A stretch of DNA of 64,000 nt, taken from positions 1-64,000 of the forward strand of contig NZ_LQCI01000010.1 in assembly GCF_001613935.1 (NCBI RefSeq), written 5' to 3'. The notes beneath the pieces are model-generated. The model was not told the DNA's origin and made no database searches. It saw only the letters and a list, made by a program, of their open reading frames with translations. Below are positions 17,735 to 26,797 of the stretch, piece after piece (position 1 is the stretch's first letter; each line of letters opens with the position of its first letter). The DNA comes from Amycolatopsis regifaucium (lineage in GTDB: Bacteria > Actinomycetota > Actinomycetes > Mycobacteriales > Pseudonocardiaceae). The position numbers and the translations under genes are program-made.

Positions 17735-19237
17735 TCAGCCGTGGGCGGCGATGTCCGCGAGGACCGCGGCGATGGTGCGGACCGGGACGCCGGTGCCGCC
17801 CTTGCCGGTGTAGCCCCACGGCCCGGCGGTGTTGAACGACGGGCCGGCGATGTCGATGTGCGCCCAGGGCAGGCCGTCGGCGACGAACTCGCGCAGGAAG
17901 ATGCCCGCGGCGAGCATGCCGCCCCAGCGGTGCCCGGTGACGTTGGCCAGGTCCGCGAGGCGCGAGTCGAGGTCGGCGCGCAGCTCCTCCGGCAGCGGCA
18001 TGGCCCAGCCGCCCTCACCGGTCGCCTGCGCGATCGACGCGACCCGGTCGCGGAACTCGTCCGAGCCCATGACGCCCGCGGTGCGGTTGCCGAGCGCCAC
18101 GACCTGCGCGCCGGTCAGCGTCGAGGTCTCGATCAGGTAGTCGGGGTTCTCCTCGCCCGCGCGCACGATCGCGTCGGCCAGCACGAGACGGCCTTCGGCG
18201 TCGGTGTTGAGCACCTCGACGGTCTTGCCGCCGTACATGCTGAGCACGTCGCCCGGCCGGTACGAGGTGGCCGAGGGCAGGTTCTCCGCCAGCGGGATGT
18301 GCGCGACGACCTCGAGCGGGTACTTCAGCTTCGCGGCCAGCACCACGGAGGCGAGCACGGCGGCCGCGCCCGACATGTCCGAGGTCATGTGGTCCATGTT
18401 CGCGGCGGGCTTGATCGAGATGCCGCCCGAGTCGAAGGTGATGCCCTTGCCGACGAGCGCGACCTTCTTCGCCGCCTTCGCGGGCTTGTAGGCGAGACGC
18501 AGCAGGCGCGGCTGGCGCGAGGAACCGCCGCCGACGCCGAGGATGCCACCGAAGCCCTTGCGCTTGAGCGCCTTCTCGTCGAGCACCTCGAATTCGAGGT
18601 TGTTCGCCTCGGCCAGCGTCTTCGCGCGGTCGGCGAAGGAGGCCGGGAACAGGTCGTTGGGCGGGGTGTTGATCAGGTCGCGAGCGATGATCACCGACTC
18701 CGCGATGAAGGTGGCGGCCTTCAGCGTCGCCTTGTGGTCCCTGGCGGTGCCCTCTTCGGGGCTCACGAAGTCGACCTTCGCGACCGGGCCGTCGCCCTTC
18801 TCGGAGCGGTACTCGGTGAAGGAGTACGCGCCGAGCGCGGTGCCCTCGACCGCGGCCTGCAGGTCGATCGCCGACAGCGTGACGAACGCGCGGTCGGTGC
18901 CGCTCAGCGCCCGTGCCGCGGCACCGGCGCCCCGGCGGACCTGCTCGGCGGTGACGCCGTCCGCGCCCGCCTTGCCGAGACCGACGGCCAGCACGACACC
19001 GGCGGACAGCTTGCCCAGCGTCGGAACCTTGACGACCTCGTCGGCCTTGCCCGACGCGCCCAGTGAGCCGAGGACCTCGGCGAGCTTGCCGTCGAACGCG
19101 GCATCGGCGACGGAGGAGCCGGCGGCGAGCGCCAGGCCGTCCTCGCCCTGGAGGGTGCCGATGACGACGACGTCGGCTCGCGTCTTGGCAAGCGCCGCTT
19201 CGGCGTTCTCGGTCAGGGCAAGCTTCGGCACGGTCAC
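17735..19237 (-). CDS. pepA: Leucyl aminopeptidase (M17)
   Basis: A 500-residue cytosolic metalloaminopeptidase that removes N-terminal residues from peptides. The M17 signature [14 protein letters not shown] is intact. The preceding [15 protein letters not shown] supplies metal- and substrate-binding Lys and Asp residues, and [13 protein letters not shown] lies between them. Length is typical of the hexameric family; the N-terminal Macro-like domain is more variable. The mycobacterial homologue, annotated pepB, occupies the same place next to the lipoate region. Confidence 0.96.
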   Translation of the reverse strand: MTVPKLALTENAEAALAKTRADVVVIGTLQGEDGLALAAGSSVADAAFDGKLAEVLGSLGASGKADEVVKVPTLGKLSAGVVLAVGLGKAGADGVTAEQVRRGAGAAARALSGTDRAFVTLSAIDLQAAVEGTALGAYSFTEYRSEKGDGPVAKVDFVSPEEGTARDHKATLKAATFIAESVIIARDLINTPPNDLFPASFADRAKTLAEANNLEFEVLDEKALKRKGFGGILGVGGGSSRQPRLLRLAYKPAKAAKKVALVGKGITFDSGGISIKPAANMDHMTSDMSGAAAVLASVVLAAKLKYPLEVVAHIPLAENLPSATSYRPGDVLSMYGGKTVEVLNTDAEGRLVLADAIVRAGEENPDYLIETSTLTGAQVVALGNRTAGVMGSDEFRDRVASIAQATGEGGWAMPLPEELRADLDSRLADLANVTGHRWGGMLAAGIFLREFVADGLPWAHIDIAGPSFNTAGPWGYTGKGGTGVPVRTIAAVLADIAAHG

Positions 19238-19371
19238 TTCTGGCTCCTCGCGCGTTCGCGGTGGGTACCGGGCGGCCGCCCGGTCGGATCGTGAGCCATG
19301 CTAATGACAGTCGGACCTGGGGTAACAGCGGGGCCGACGGGGTCACTCGGTGCGGGAGGAAGGGAGACGGG

Positions 19372-20226
19372 GTGCGACTGGCCGGCGGTCTGCTCATCGC
19401 GCTCGCGGTGGGCACGTCCGGAGCGGGCTACTGGGTACTTGTCGCCGCCGTCGTCGCGGCCCTGCTCGCCGTCGCGGCGGAGGCGCTGCTGCCGCCGCTG
19501 GGGGACACCCGGCCGGAGCGGGTCGCGGGCGCTGTTTCGCGGCTGGGCCTGGTGCTGGTCTTCGCCACGACGTTCGGGCACTACCTCTTTCCGACGGCGC
19601 CGGGAGCCGCCGCGGCGGTGTTCGCCGTCGTGGTCGCCGTGGCCGATCTCGCCGGGGTCCGCCTCGGTGACCACGCCGCGCGGTGGGTCACCGGCCTGCT
19701 GCTGGCCGCGGCCGCCGCCCTGATCGCGATCTGCGTCGGGATCCCGCCCTTGGCCCGGTTCATCGCGCCGCACCCGCCGTCGGTGCCCGGACTCGGCCTC
19801 GCCGTGCTGGTGCTGTTGCCGTTCCTGCTGCCCCGCCGTCCCGGCGCGGGCCGGGCGGCCGCGGTGGGCGCCGTGGCCGTGGCGATCGTCGTCGTCGCGC
19901 TCTACCAGCTGGGACCGGTCCGGCTGGGGCTCTCGGCGACGTCGTTCCGCGAACTCCTCGCCGCGGCCGACGGAGTCTCGCTGCTGCCGGTGCTGACCGT
20001 GGTGGCCGCCGTGGCGACCGTGCCCGTGGCGGTGGACGCCTTCACCGACGGCCGGGAACGGCTTTCCCCGGAACGTCCTAAGGCGACACTCGCTTGTGGA
20101 CTGATCGTGGCCGCCGTCTCGGCCTTCGCTGGGCCGGTCGTGGCCCTCGGGCTCGCGGGAGTGGGAACGCTCGCCGAACTGGTTCTGCGGGTCCGCGCCC
20201 GTGGGTACCGTGCAAAGCGTGCGTGA
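19372..20226 (+). CDS. Polytopic membrane protein of unknown function
   Basis: A 284-residue protein with about eight hydrophobic segments separated by very short loops, rich in Ala, Val, Leu and Gly. No transporter signature or charged catalytic site was recognised. The start is a GTG at 19372 with GGAGGAAGGGAG upstream. It is divergent from pepA, and its stop overlaps the next gene, suggesting translational coupling with the DUF402 protein. Confidence 0.75.
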   Translation: MRLAGGLLIALAVGTSGAGYWVLVAAVVAALLAVAAEALLPPLGDTRPERVAGAVSRLGLVLVFATTFGHYLFPTAPGAAAAVFAVVVAVADLAGVRLGDHAARWVTGLLLAAAAALIAICVGIPPLARFIAPHPPSVPGLGLAVLVLLPFLLPRRPGAGRAAAVGAVAVAIVVVALYQLGPVRLGLSATSFRELLAAADGVSLLPVLTVVAAVATVPVAVDAFTDGRERLSPERPKATLACGLIVAAVSAFAGPVVALGLAGVGTLAELVLRVRARGYRAKRA

Positions 20227-20845
20227 TCCCCACTGGACCCCGGGTGACACGGTCGTCGAACGGTTCCTGCGACCGGACGGTTCGATCGGCCAGCATCATC
20301 CGCTGCGCGTCGTCGCCGACGACGGCACCGTGCTGCTCGGCTGGCTGCCCGCGGACACCCCGATCATCGGCAGCAGGCTCGCCGACGGGCGGCTCTTCCG
20401 GGACGCGCCGCTCGAGGAGCGGTTCCGGGTGCCGAGGGTGCGCGTCGCCGACTTCTGGCGCGACACCTCGACGCTGCGCCGGATCGCCGACGACGAATGG
20501 TCGTCGGTCTGGTGGTTCTTCGACGCGGACGGGCACTTCCTGAACTGGTACGTCAACCTCGAAGTCCCGCTGGGGCGCACGCCGTCCGGACCGGACCGGA
20601 TCGACGGCATCCTCGACGTCGCCGTCGAACCCGGCGGACGCTGGAAGTGGAAGGACGAGGACGAGGCCGAGGAGGCCGTCCTCGCCGGCCGGATCACCGC
20701 CGGGCAGCTCGAGCGGCTGCGGGCCGAGGGCGAACGGATCGGGGCGCTCGCGGACGCCGGCCGGTTCCCCTTCGACGGCACGTGGACCGACTTCCGGCCG
20801 GAGCCGGACTGGCCGGCGCCCGGCCTTCCGGACGGGTTGCTCTAG
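20201..20845 (+). CDS. DUF402 (FomD-like) protein
   Basis: A 214-residue protein with the DUF402 core: WWFFDADGHFLNWYVNLEVP, then LDVAVEPGGRWKWKDEDEAE, whose Asn, Asp, Lys and Glu residues bind a divalent metal in characterised members. Known relatives are nucleoside di/tri-phosphatases or the fosfomycin-pathway hydrolase FomD, so a nucleotide phosphohydrolase role is likely. The start is within the 3' end of the membrane-protein gene; GTG 20201, 20210 and 20219 are all possible. Its stop overlaps that of the convergent membrane gene by 4 nt. Confidence 0.83.
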   Translation: MGTVQSVRDPHWTPGDTVVERFLRPDGSIGQHHPLRVVADDGTVLLGWLPADTPIIGSRLADGRLFRDAPLEERFRVPRVRVADFWRDTSTLRRIADDEWSSVWWFFDADGHFLNWYVNLEVPLGRTPSGPDRIDGILDVAVEPGGRWKWKDEDEAEEAVLAGRITAGQLERLRAEGERIGALADAGRFPFDGTWTDFRPEPDWPAPGLPDGLL

Positions 20846-21153
20846 CTCACCTGCAGCAGGAGCAGCAGCATCAGCACGACGTTGAGCACCGTGAGGATGA
20901 CCACCGACTTGGTGGACAACTCGCGCGGGAACACCTTGCCGTGGATGCTGCGCCACCAGAAGATGCCGAAACCGGCGCAGACCAGGCCGAGGAACGCGCC
21001 GAAGCCGCTGTCCAGCAGGGCCCAGCCGTCCATCATGAGGACGCCGGTGCCGAAGGTCAGCAAGACCGCCGTCGCGAACGTCTTGATGTCGGCCCCCTTG
21101 CCGGAGGCGGCAGGCTTGGCCGGGTGAGCGGGCTGCATGGGGTTTAACGTCAC
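20842..21153 (-). CDS. Small membrane protein
   Basis: A 103-residue protein with a short Pro/Ala-rich cytosolic N-terminus (MQPAHPAKPAASGKG) and three hydrophobic segments (about 25-45, 47-66, 80-102). No family was recognised. The GTG start at 21153 has AGGA upstream. It is convergent with the DUF402 gene and divergent from ilvE. Confidence 0.65.
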   Translation of the reverse strand: MTLNPMQPAHPAKPAASGKGADIKTFATAVLLTFGTGVLMMDGWALLDSGFGAFLGLVCAGFGIFWWRSIHGKVFPRELSTKSVVILTVLNVVLMLLLLLQVS

Positions 21154-21270
21154 GCCGCCATCCTAGGGGCGAGGGAGCCCGCGTGTTCGTCGCGACGGAC
21201 AGATCGCGGGAGGTAAAGATATGCGGACGTCCGACTAACGAGGGTCCGACCAAGCGTTATCGTCATAGGC

Positions 21271-22374
21271 ATGACGACCTCGACGCAGTTCACCCACCTC
21301 CCGCACCCGAGCCCCGCGAGCCCGGAACGCGTCGCGGACGTATTGGCCGCCCCCGGCTTCGGCCTGCACTTCACCGACCACATGGTGACCGTGAAGTGGA
21401 GCGCCGAGCAGGGCTGGCACGACGCGACCGTCGGTCCGTACGCGCCCTTGACGCTGGACCCGGCGACCTCCGTGCTGCATTACGGCCAGGCGATCTTCGA
21501 AGGCCTCAAAGCGTACCGCCAGCCGGACGGGACGATCGCCGCGTTCCGGCCCGACGCGAACGCGATCCGCTTCCGTAACTCGGCCGAGCGCCTCGCCATG
21601 CCGCAGCTGCCGGTGGAGGTCTTCCTCGACTCGATCCGCGAGCTCATCGCGGTCGACTCCCGCTGGGTCCCGACGAAGCCGGGCGAGTCGCTGTACCTGC
21701 GGCCGTTCATGATCTCCACCGAAGCCGGGCTCGGCGTCAACCGGCCCGCGAACGAGTACCTCTACGCGCTGATCGGCTCGCCCGCGGGCTCGTACTTCTC
21801 CGGCGGCGTGAAGCCGGTGAGCGTGTGGCTCTCGACCGAGTACGTGCGCGCGGTCCCCGGCGGCACCGGCGAGGCCAAATGCGCCGGCAACTACGCGGCG
21901 TCCTTCGTAGCGCAGGCGCAGGCCGTGGAAAAGGGCTGCGACCAGGTCGTCTGGCTCGACGCGGTCGAGCGGCGCTGGGTCGAGGAGATGGGCGGGATGA
22001 ACCTGTTCTTCGTCTTCGGCTCCGGCGACGAGGCCCGTGTCGTGACCCCCGAACTGACCGGGTCGCTGCTGCCGGGGGTGACCCGCAAGTCGCTGTTGGA
22101 GCTGGCGAAGTCGTTCGGTCACCAGGTCGAGGAGCGCCGGATCTCCACCGACGAGTGGGAGAAGGCCGCCGCTTCGGGCGAGCTGACCGAGGTGTTCGCC
22201 TGCGGGACCGCGGCGGTCATCACGCCGGTCGGGCATGTGAAGCACGCGGGCGGCGAGTTCTCCGTGGCGGGCGGGCAGCCCGGTGAGCTGACGATGAAGC
22301 TGCGCGGCGCGCTCACCGGGATTCAGGAGGGCACCCGGCCCGCTCCGGAAGGCTGGATGTACCCGTTGGGCTGA
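21271..22374 (+). CDS. ilvE: Branched-chain amino acid aminotransferase
   Basis: A 367-residue fold-type IV PLP enzyme for the last step of Ile, Leu and Val synthesis. The PLP lysine is K203 in [23 protein letters not shown] (71-82) and [11 protein letters not shown] are family signatures. Length matches actinobacterial and eukaryotic-type BCATs, longer than the E. coli enzyme. The ATG start is preceded by a promoter-size gap of 117 nt. The mycobacterial counterpart occupies the same neighbourhood between pepB and cobT. Confidence 0.97.
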   Translation: MTTSTQFTHLPHPSPASPERVADVLAAPGFGLHFTDHMVTVKWSAEQGWHDATVGPYAPLTLDPATSVLHYGQAIFEGLKAYRQPDGTIAAFRPDANAIRFRNSAERLAMPQLPVEVFLDSIRELIAVDSRWVPTKPGESLYLRPFMISTEAGLGVNRPANEYLYALIGSPAGSYFSGGVKPVSVWLSTEYVRAVPGGTGEAKCAGNYAASFVAQAQAVEKGCDQVVWLDAVERRWVEEMGGMNLFFVFGSGDEARVVTPELTGSLLPGVTRKSLLELAKSFGHQVEERRISTDEWEKAAASGELTEVFACGTAAVITPVGHVKHAGGEFSVAGGQPGELTMKLRGALTGIQEGTRPAPEGWMYPLG

Positions 22375-22390
22375 GTTCGCGTCCACGGCC

Positions 22391-22447
22391 GTGAGATGAA
22401 GGGGCCTTTCATCGCAAAATTTGCGATGAAAGGCCCCTTCATCTCAC
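22391..22447. repeat. 57-bp perfect palindrome (28+1+28)
   Basis: The arms start GTGAGATGAAGGGGCCTTTC and pair perfectly around an A at 22419. The centre GCAAAATTTGC is shared with 38361-38419, but the ATGAAGGGGCCTTTCAT module is in the opposite orientation there. It lies between the converging ilvE and cobT genes. Confidence 0.95.
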
Positions 22448-22465
22448 TTGAGGGATGAGGCGACC

Positions 22466-22489
22466 CCGCATTCAGAGGACTAAACGCGG
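22466..22489. repeat. Family B half-repeat
   Basis: CCGCATTCAGAGGACTAAAC is identical to one arm of the 12670-12731 palindrome, with no opposing arm nearby. It is located between the ilvE palindrome and the cobT stop. Confidence 0.8.
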
Positions 22490-22506
22490 AAGGTGGCGGC
22501 GGAGCG

Positions 22507-23583
22507 TCAGGTAGCCGGTGCCTCGATCAGCGGCCCGCTCACCCCCGCCTGCTCGTGCGTGGCCATCTCCGCGAGCACCCGTGTCGCCATGAACACCAGC
22601 GGCAGCGCCGCGACCGCGCCCGTTCCCTCGCCGAGGCGGACGTCCAGATCCAGGATCGGGTCCAGGTCGAGGTGCTCCAGCGCGAGCGCGTGCGCGGGTT
22701 CGCCGCCGCGCTGGCCGGCGGTCCACCATTGCCGCGCGCCGGGAACGAGCTCCTCCGCGACCAGCGCGGCCGCGGCGGCGACCAGGCCGTCGAGGATCAC
22801 CGGCGTCTTCCGGAGCGAGGCCTGCGCGAGGAATCCCGCCATGGCGGCGATATCGGCGCCGGCGGTGGTGCGCAGCAGCGCGACCGGGTCGGCCAGCACC
22901 GTCCTGGCCCGTCGCAGCGCGTCACGGACCGCGGCGGCCTTGCGCATCCAGGCGTTGTCGTCGATCCCCGAACCGCGGCCCACGACGGCCACCGGTTCGC
23001 TGCCGGTCAGCGCCGCGACCAGAACCGAGGCCGGGGTGCTGTTCCCGATCCCGAGGTCGCCCGCGATGAGCAGGTCGGCCCCGCCGTCGACCTCGGCGTC
23101 GGCGATCGCCCGGCCCGCGCGGACGGCGGCGCGCGCCTCGGCGTCGGTCAGCGCGTCCTCGACGTCGATCGAACCGGATCCGCGCCGCACCTTGAACTCA
23201 CCGATCGACCGCGTGGCGGGGGCGTCGCTGTCGACGGCCATGTCGATGACGCGGACGCTCGCTCCCGCCGAGGCGGCCAGCACGTTGATGGCCGCGCCGC
23301 CGGTCAGCATGCTGCCGACGAGTTGCGCGGTGACTTCGCTCGGATAGGCCGAGACACCCTTCGCGGCGATGCCGTGGTCCCCGGCGAACACCACGACCCG
23401 GGGCCGGGTGAAGGGGCGCGGCGGCGACTGGCCCTGGCAGGCCGCGACCCACACGCCCAGCTCTTCCAGCCTGCCCAGCGACCCCGCCGGCTTGATCAGT
23501 TTCGAGTGCAGGGCGATCGCCGCCGAGCGCGCGTGTTCATCAGGCTGCTCGACTTCGGCGAATTCGAGGATATCGTCGTCCAA
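22507..23583 (-). CDS. cobT: Nicotinate-nucleotide:DMB phosphoribosyltransferase
   Basis: A 358-residue enzyme that makes alpha-ribazole phosphate for the lower ligand of cobalamin. Signatures include [49 protein letters not shown] and the C-terminal catalytic glutamate in [11 protein letters not shown]. The start is a TTG at 23583, preceded by an AGGGGCAGGGCG stretch; it aligns with the usual CobT N-terminus. Mycobacterial cobT has cobS next to it, but no cobS or cobU is seen in this window. Divergent from the IspD-like gene with a 54-nt spacer. Confidence 0.95.
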   Translation of the reverse strand: MDDDILEFAEVEQPDEHARSAAIALHSKLIKPAGSLGRLEELGVWVAACQGQSPPRPFTRPRVVVFAGDHGIAAKGVSAYPSEVTAQLVGSMLTGGAAINVLAASAGASVRVIDMAVDSDAPATRSIGEFKVRRGSGSIDVEDALTDAEARAAVRAGRAIADAEVDGGADLLIAGDLGIGNSTPASVLVAALTGSEPVAVVGRGSGIDDNAWMRKAAAVRDALRRARTVLADPVALLRTTAGADIAAMAGFLAQASLRKTPVILDGLVAAAAALVAEELVPGARQWWTAGQRGGEPAHALALEHLDLDPILDLDVRLGEGTGAVAALPLVFMATRVLAEMATHEQAGVSGPLIEAPAT

Positions 23584-23637
23584 CGCCCTGCCCCTTCGGA
23601 TCGCTTCGGTGGCCCCGCCCAACCTACCGACCCGCCT

Positions 23638-24357
23638 GTGCCAGAGTTGCCTGTGGCTCAAACGAAGGCCGCCGGAGTGGTGCTCGCGAGCGGAGCGGGC
23701 ACCCGGGTCGGCGCCAAGCTCAACAAGGTTTACCTGCCCGTGGCGGGCAGGCGGGTCGTCGCGTGGTCTCTCGACGCCTTCGCCCGCGTGCCCGGGATCG
23801 ACGTGCTCGTGCTGGTCATCCGGCCGCAGGACACGGAATTCGCGCGGGAGGTGCTGGCCGCGCATCCGGGCGAGGTCGAACTCGTCCACGGCGGCGCCAC
23901 GCGCCAGGGTTCGGAGCTGAATGCCTTGCGCCACTTGGCTTCCCGGATCGAGAGCGGCGAGATCGACGCGGTACTGCTGCACGACGCGGCCCGTCCGCTC
24001 GTCACCTCGGAGCTGATCGCGGACGTCCTCGCCGACACCCGGCGGTACGGGGGAGCGGTGCCGGGGGTCGCGGCCGACGACATCGTGCGCGTCGACGGCG
24101 ACAGCGTTTCCGGTGCGCTGCCCGGCGCGATCCGGGTGCAGACGCCGCAGGGTTTCCGTGCCGCGCCGTTGCTTGACGCCTACGAAACGGCCGAGCGTGA
24201 GGGTTTCGTCGGCACGGACACGTCTTCGTGCATGGAAAGGTTCTCCGCGCTACCGGTGCGGTGGGTTCCCGGCAGCGCGGAGAACCTCAAGATCACCTAC
24301 CCGCACGACCTCGTTGTCGCCGAGCAGGTGATCGGCCGAGGTCAGGGATCACCCTGA
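23638..24357 (+). CDS. IspD/TarI-type cytidylyltransferase
   Basis: A 239-residue nucleotidyltransferase. [20 protein letters not shown] is the CTP-binding loop with the catalytic Arg and Lys residues; [10 protein letters not shown] and VQTPQGFRA are typical of MEP cytidylyltransferase. It could catalyse MEP to CDP-ME in isoprenoid synthesis, but the main actinobacterial ispD usually lies with ispF and carD, not with cobT, so this may be a paralogue with another polyol phosphate as substrate. Starts GTG 23638 or GTG 23653. Its 3' end overlaps the next, convergent gene by 16 nt. Confidence 0.85.
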   Translation: MPELPVAQTKAAGVVLASGAGTRVGAKLNKVYLPVAGRRVVAWSLDAFARVPGIDVLVLVIRPQDTEFAREVLAAHPGEVELVHGGATRQGSELNALRHLASRIESGEIDAVLLHDAARPLVTSELIADVLADTRRYGGAVPGVAADDIVRVDGDSVSGALPGAIRVQTPQGFRAAPLLDAYETAEREGFVGTDTSSCMERFSALPVRWVPGSAENLKITYPHDLVVAEQVIGRGQGSP

Positions 24358-24746
24358 TCGGCGGTGGCTCCGTTCGCCGGCAGGATGGTGACCGGCTGGC
24401 GCGCGTCCTTCGGGATCACGCAGTCCGGATGTGGTTGCAGCAACTGGATCGGCGCGCCGGGATCACCGGGTGGCGGGATGGTGAGCACCGCGCGCAGCGT
24501 CCAATCGGCGGTCGAGTGGTATTGCCACGAAACGAGCGCGGGCTGGAAGACGTCCGTGTCCGGGAAGGTGGTGACGCGGAAGGCGCTCGCCCGTTCCTCA
24601 CCGCGCAGGATGAGGACGTCGGCACAGGTGTCCCACTGGAAGACCGCGGCACAGACCTCCGGTTCCTCCCGGGGGCCGAAGATGTAGACGACCCACCGGC
24701 GTCTTCGAAGCTCTTCGAGCAGTTCGTCGATGCTCAGGTGGTTCAT
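24342..24746 (-). CDS. Hypothetical protein
   Basis: A 134-residue soluble protein, N-terminus MNHLSIDELLEELRRRRWVV, acidic in the first half, with a long middle resembling a beta-sandwich. No family was recognised. ATG start with GGGGGCT upstream. It converges on and overlaps the IspD-like gene by 16 nt, and its start faces the GntR regulatory region. Confidence 0.6.
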   Translation of the reverse strand: MNHLSIDELLEELRRRRWVVYIFGPREEPEVCAAVFQWDTCADVLILRGEERASAFRVTTFPDTDVFQPALVSWQYHSTADWTLRAVLTIPPPGDPGAPIQLLQPHPDCVIPKDARQPVTILPANGATADQGDP

Positions 24747-24788
24747 CGAGCCCCCTAACGGGTTTCGGGAACTCTGCGGAGCGTAACA

Positions 24789-24880
24789 GGTGTACTAGAG
24801 CACCGTCCAGATTGTGTACTAGTACGTAATAATGGGGTGTGAGCAGGATCCTTGGTGCTCGCCCATTGGTGTGCTAGAAC
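24789..24880. promoter_or_regulatory. Candidate GntR operator cluster
   Basis: Three copies of GTGT(A/G)CTAG lie upstream of the GntR gene: at 24790-24798, within TTGTGTACTAGTACGTAA (about 24812-24829, containing the palindrome GTACTAGTAC), and at 24869-24877. Spacing and symmetry suggest autoregulation by the GntR protein. This is read from sequence only. Confidence 0.5.
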
Positions 24881-24916
24881 GCTTGTGCGCACCGCGCGAC
24901 CTTGTGAGGAGTCACC

Positions 24917-25666
24917 TTGCCCGCCGTCGACCGACCTGAACCGCCGTACCTCCAAATCGCGGGAAGCATTCGCGACGACATCGTTTCGGGCAGGCTCAAG
25001 GAAGGCGACGCGGTCCCGTCCGCGCGTGAGATCGCCCGAAACTGGAACGTCGCCATGGCGACGGCGATGAAGGTCCTCTCGACGCTGCGCGCCGAAGGTC
25101 TGGTCCGCGCGGTCCGCGGCGTCGGGACAGTGGTGCAGACCAGAGCGTTGCACCGTTCCGCGCAAGACAGGACGATCTCGATCGCGAGAACCGGCAAGGT
25201 CTATCCACCAGGCCACTACGCGAAAATCCGTGAAGCCGGGCTGCTTCCGTCGCCGGAGAGGGTGGCGGACGCGCTCGGCATCGAAGCGGGCGCACCCGCG
25301 ATCCGGCGGCGGAGGACGACGTACGCGAGCGAAGGTCGTCCGGTGTCGACGTCGGTTTCGTGGTTCGACGGCGCTGTAGCGGCGAAAGCGCCTTTGTTGT
25401 TCGAGCCGGTGCGGATCGTCGAAGGCACGGTCAAATATGTGGCCGACCGGACCGGCCGGGTACTGACGTCGACTCATTCCCAGCACGCCGCGGGGCTGGC
25501 GGGTGCCGAGGAAGCGGCGGAGCTCGGCGTGGCCGAAGGTTCGGCGATCTTGTTGAGCCGCAACAGGTTTCTCTCCGCGGAAGGCGACGTACTCGAGTAC
25601 GGCGAATCGGCGGCCTTGCCGAACCATTGGGTTTTCTACGAATACGACATCGAGGACGGGGCATGA
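24917..25666 (+). CDS. GntR/HutC-family transcriptional regulator
   Basis: A 249-residue regulator. The N-terminal winged helix (YLQIAGSIRDDIVSGRLKEG, then SAREIARNWNVAMATAMKVL) is followed by a UTRA ligand-binding domain (about 85-240). TTG start at 24917 with GAGGAG at 24905-24910. Its stop overlaps the purC start (ATGA), so the regulator and SAICAR synthetase are translationally coupled. This suggests control of, or response to, purine synthesis; the ligand is unknown. Confidence 0.92.
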   Translation: MPAVDRPEPPYLQIAGSIRDDIVSGRLKEGDAVPSAREIARNWNVAMATAMKVLSTLRAEGLVRAVRGVGTVVQTRALHRSAQDRTISIARTGKVYPPGHYAKIREAGLLPSPERVADALGIEAGAPAIRRRRTTYASEGRPVSTSVSWFDGAVAAKAPLLFEPVRIVEGTVKYVADRTGRVLTSTHSQHAAGLAGAEEAAELGVAEGSAILLSRNRFLSAEGDVLEYGESAALPNHWVFYEYDIEDGA

Positions 25667-26514
25667 AGCACATTCACGCGGGTAAGGTCCGGGACCTTTA
25701 CGAAATCGACGGCGACATTCTGCTTGTCGCGTCGGATCGCGTTTCGGTCTACGACGTCTCGCTGCCGACCCCGATCCCGGACAAGGGCGCGCTGCTGAAC
25801 CAGCTTTCCGCCTGGTGGTTCGAAAAGCTGGCCGACTTGGTGCCGAACCACGTCCTCTCCACGACCGACGTCCCCGCCGAATTCGCCGGCCGCGCCATGC
25901 GGTGCAAGCCGCTGAAGATGATCCAGGTCGAATGCATCGCGCGTGGCTACCTCACCGGGCTCGGCATGCGCGAATACCAACGCGACGGCAAGGTTTCCGG
26001 CGTCGAACTGCCCGCCGGGCTCGTCGAGGCGGACAAGCTGCCCGAGCCGATCTTCACGCCGACCACGAAGATCTCCGACACCGGTCACGACGAGTTCATG
26101 ACCTTCGCCGAGGTCGTGAACGACATCGGCAAGGAGACCGCGGACCGCCTTCGCGATCTGACGCTCGAGGTCTACACCAAGGGCGCGGAGCACGCGGCGA
26201 AGAACGGCATCATCATCGCCGACACCAAGATCGAGTTCGGGTTCGACGCCGACGGTGTGCTGACGCTCGGGGACGAGGTCCTCACCTCGGACTCGTCGCG
26301 TTTCTGGCCCGCCGACGAATACGAGCCGGGCCGGACGCAGCACGCGTTCGACAAGCAGTTCGTCCGCGACTGGTCCGCGAGCACCGGCTGGGACAAGACG
26401 CCACCGGGTCCCGCCATCCCGGACGAGATCGTCGAGGCGACCCGCAAGCGCTACACCGAGGTCTACGAGAGGATCACCGGGAAGACCTGGGTTCCCGGCG
26501 GTGGCCATGCCTGA
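25663..26514 (+). CDS. purC: SAICAR synthetase
   Basis: A 283-residue enzyme that joins aspartate to CAIR in purine synthesis, ATP-dependent. The N-terminal GKVRDLYEID (ATP-binding loop), SDRVSVYD, VECIARGYLTG and IADTKIEFG are family signatures. The ATG start overlaps the GntR stop. Other pur genes are not in the window, so purC is separated from the main cluster and placed under a GntR regulator. Confidence 0.97.
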   Translation: MKHIHAGKVRDLYEIDGDILLVASDRVSVYDVSLPTPIPDKGALLNQLSAWWFEKLADLVPNHVLSTTDVPAEFAGRAMRCKPLKMIQVECIARGYLTGLGMREYQRDGKVSGVELPAGLVEADKLPEPIFTPTTKISDTGHDEFMTFAEVVNDIGKETADRLRDLTLEVYTKGAEHAAKNGIIIADTKIEFGFDADGVLTLGDEVLTSDSSRFWPADEYEPGRTQHAFDKQFVRDWSASTGWDKTPPGPAIPDEIVEATRKRYTEVYERITGKTWVPGGGHA

Positions 26515-26734
26515 CCCGCAGGTCTACGACCCGTACCGGCTGATCGACGACGTCGAGGGACTGCTGATCCAGCGGGGTCACCGGCCGGAGCGGGTCGAGG
26601 GCCGGGCGGGCGACCGCGTCGCCGGGGCGAGCAGGTTGTTGCGGGGCTTGGGAATCGAGCCGCTCCGGGCCCCCGGTGACGCTCTCGACCTCGACGGTCA
26701 AAGGGCGTATCAGGCGCGCGTCCACGGCGACTGA
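26507..26734 (+). CDS. Small hypothetical protein coupled to purC
   Basis: A 75-residue soluble protein, N-terminus MPDPQVYDPYRLIDDVEGLL, Arg/Gly/Leu-rich. The start overlaps the purC stop by 8 nt, consistent with translational coupling. It is not PurS: length is similar but the PurS N-terminal beta-strand pattern is absent. No family was recognised. A palindrome follows directly. Confidence 0.55.
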   Translation: MPDPQVYDPYRLIDDVEGLLIQRGHRPERVEGRAGDRVAGASRLLRGLGIEPLRAPGDALDLDGQRAYQARVHGD

Positions 26735-26738
26735 CGAC

Positions 26739-26790
26739 GCGTTCGGTCGGCTAAGTGCGGAAAAGTATCCGCACTTAGCCGACCGAACGC
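26739..26790. repeat. 52-bp perfect palindrome (22-23-bp arms)
   Basis: The arms start GCGTTCGGTCGGCTAAGTGC and pair perfectly around a short A-rich loop (AAAGTA). The sequence is unrelated to the GAAGGCCC-type elements, so it is a further family. It lies between convergent genes, 5 nt after one stop and 8 nt before the other. Confidence 0.93.
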
Positions 26791-26797
26791 CGGGGGA

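Noticed and set aside
26507..26734. PurS downstream of purC
   Set aside because: Length and position would fit, but the sequence does not show the PurS pattern.
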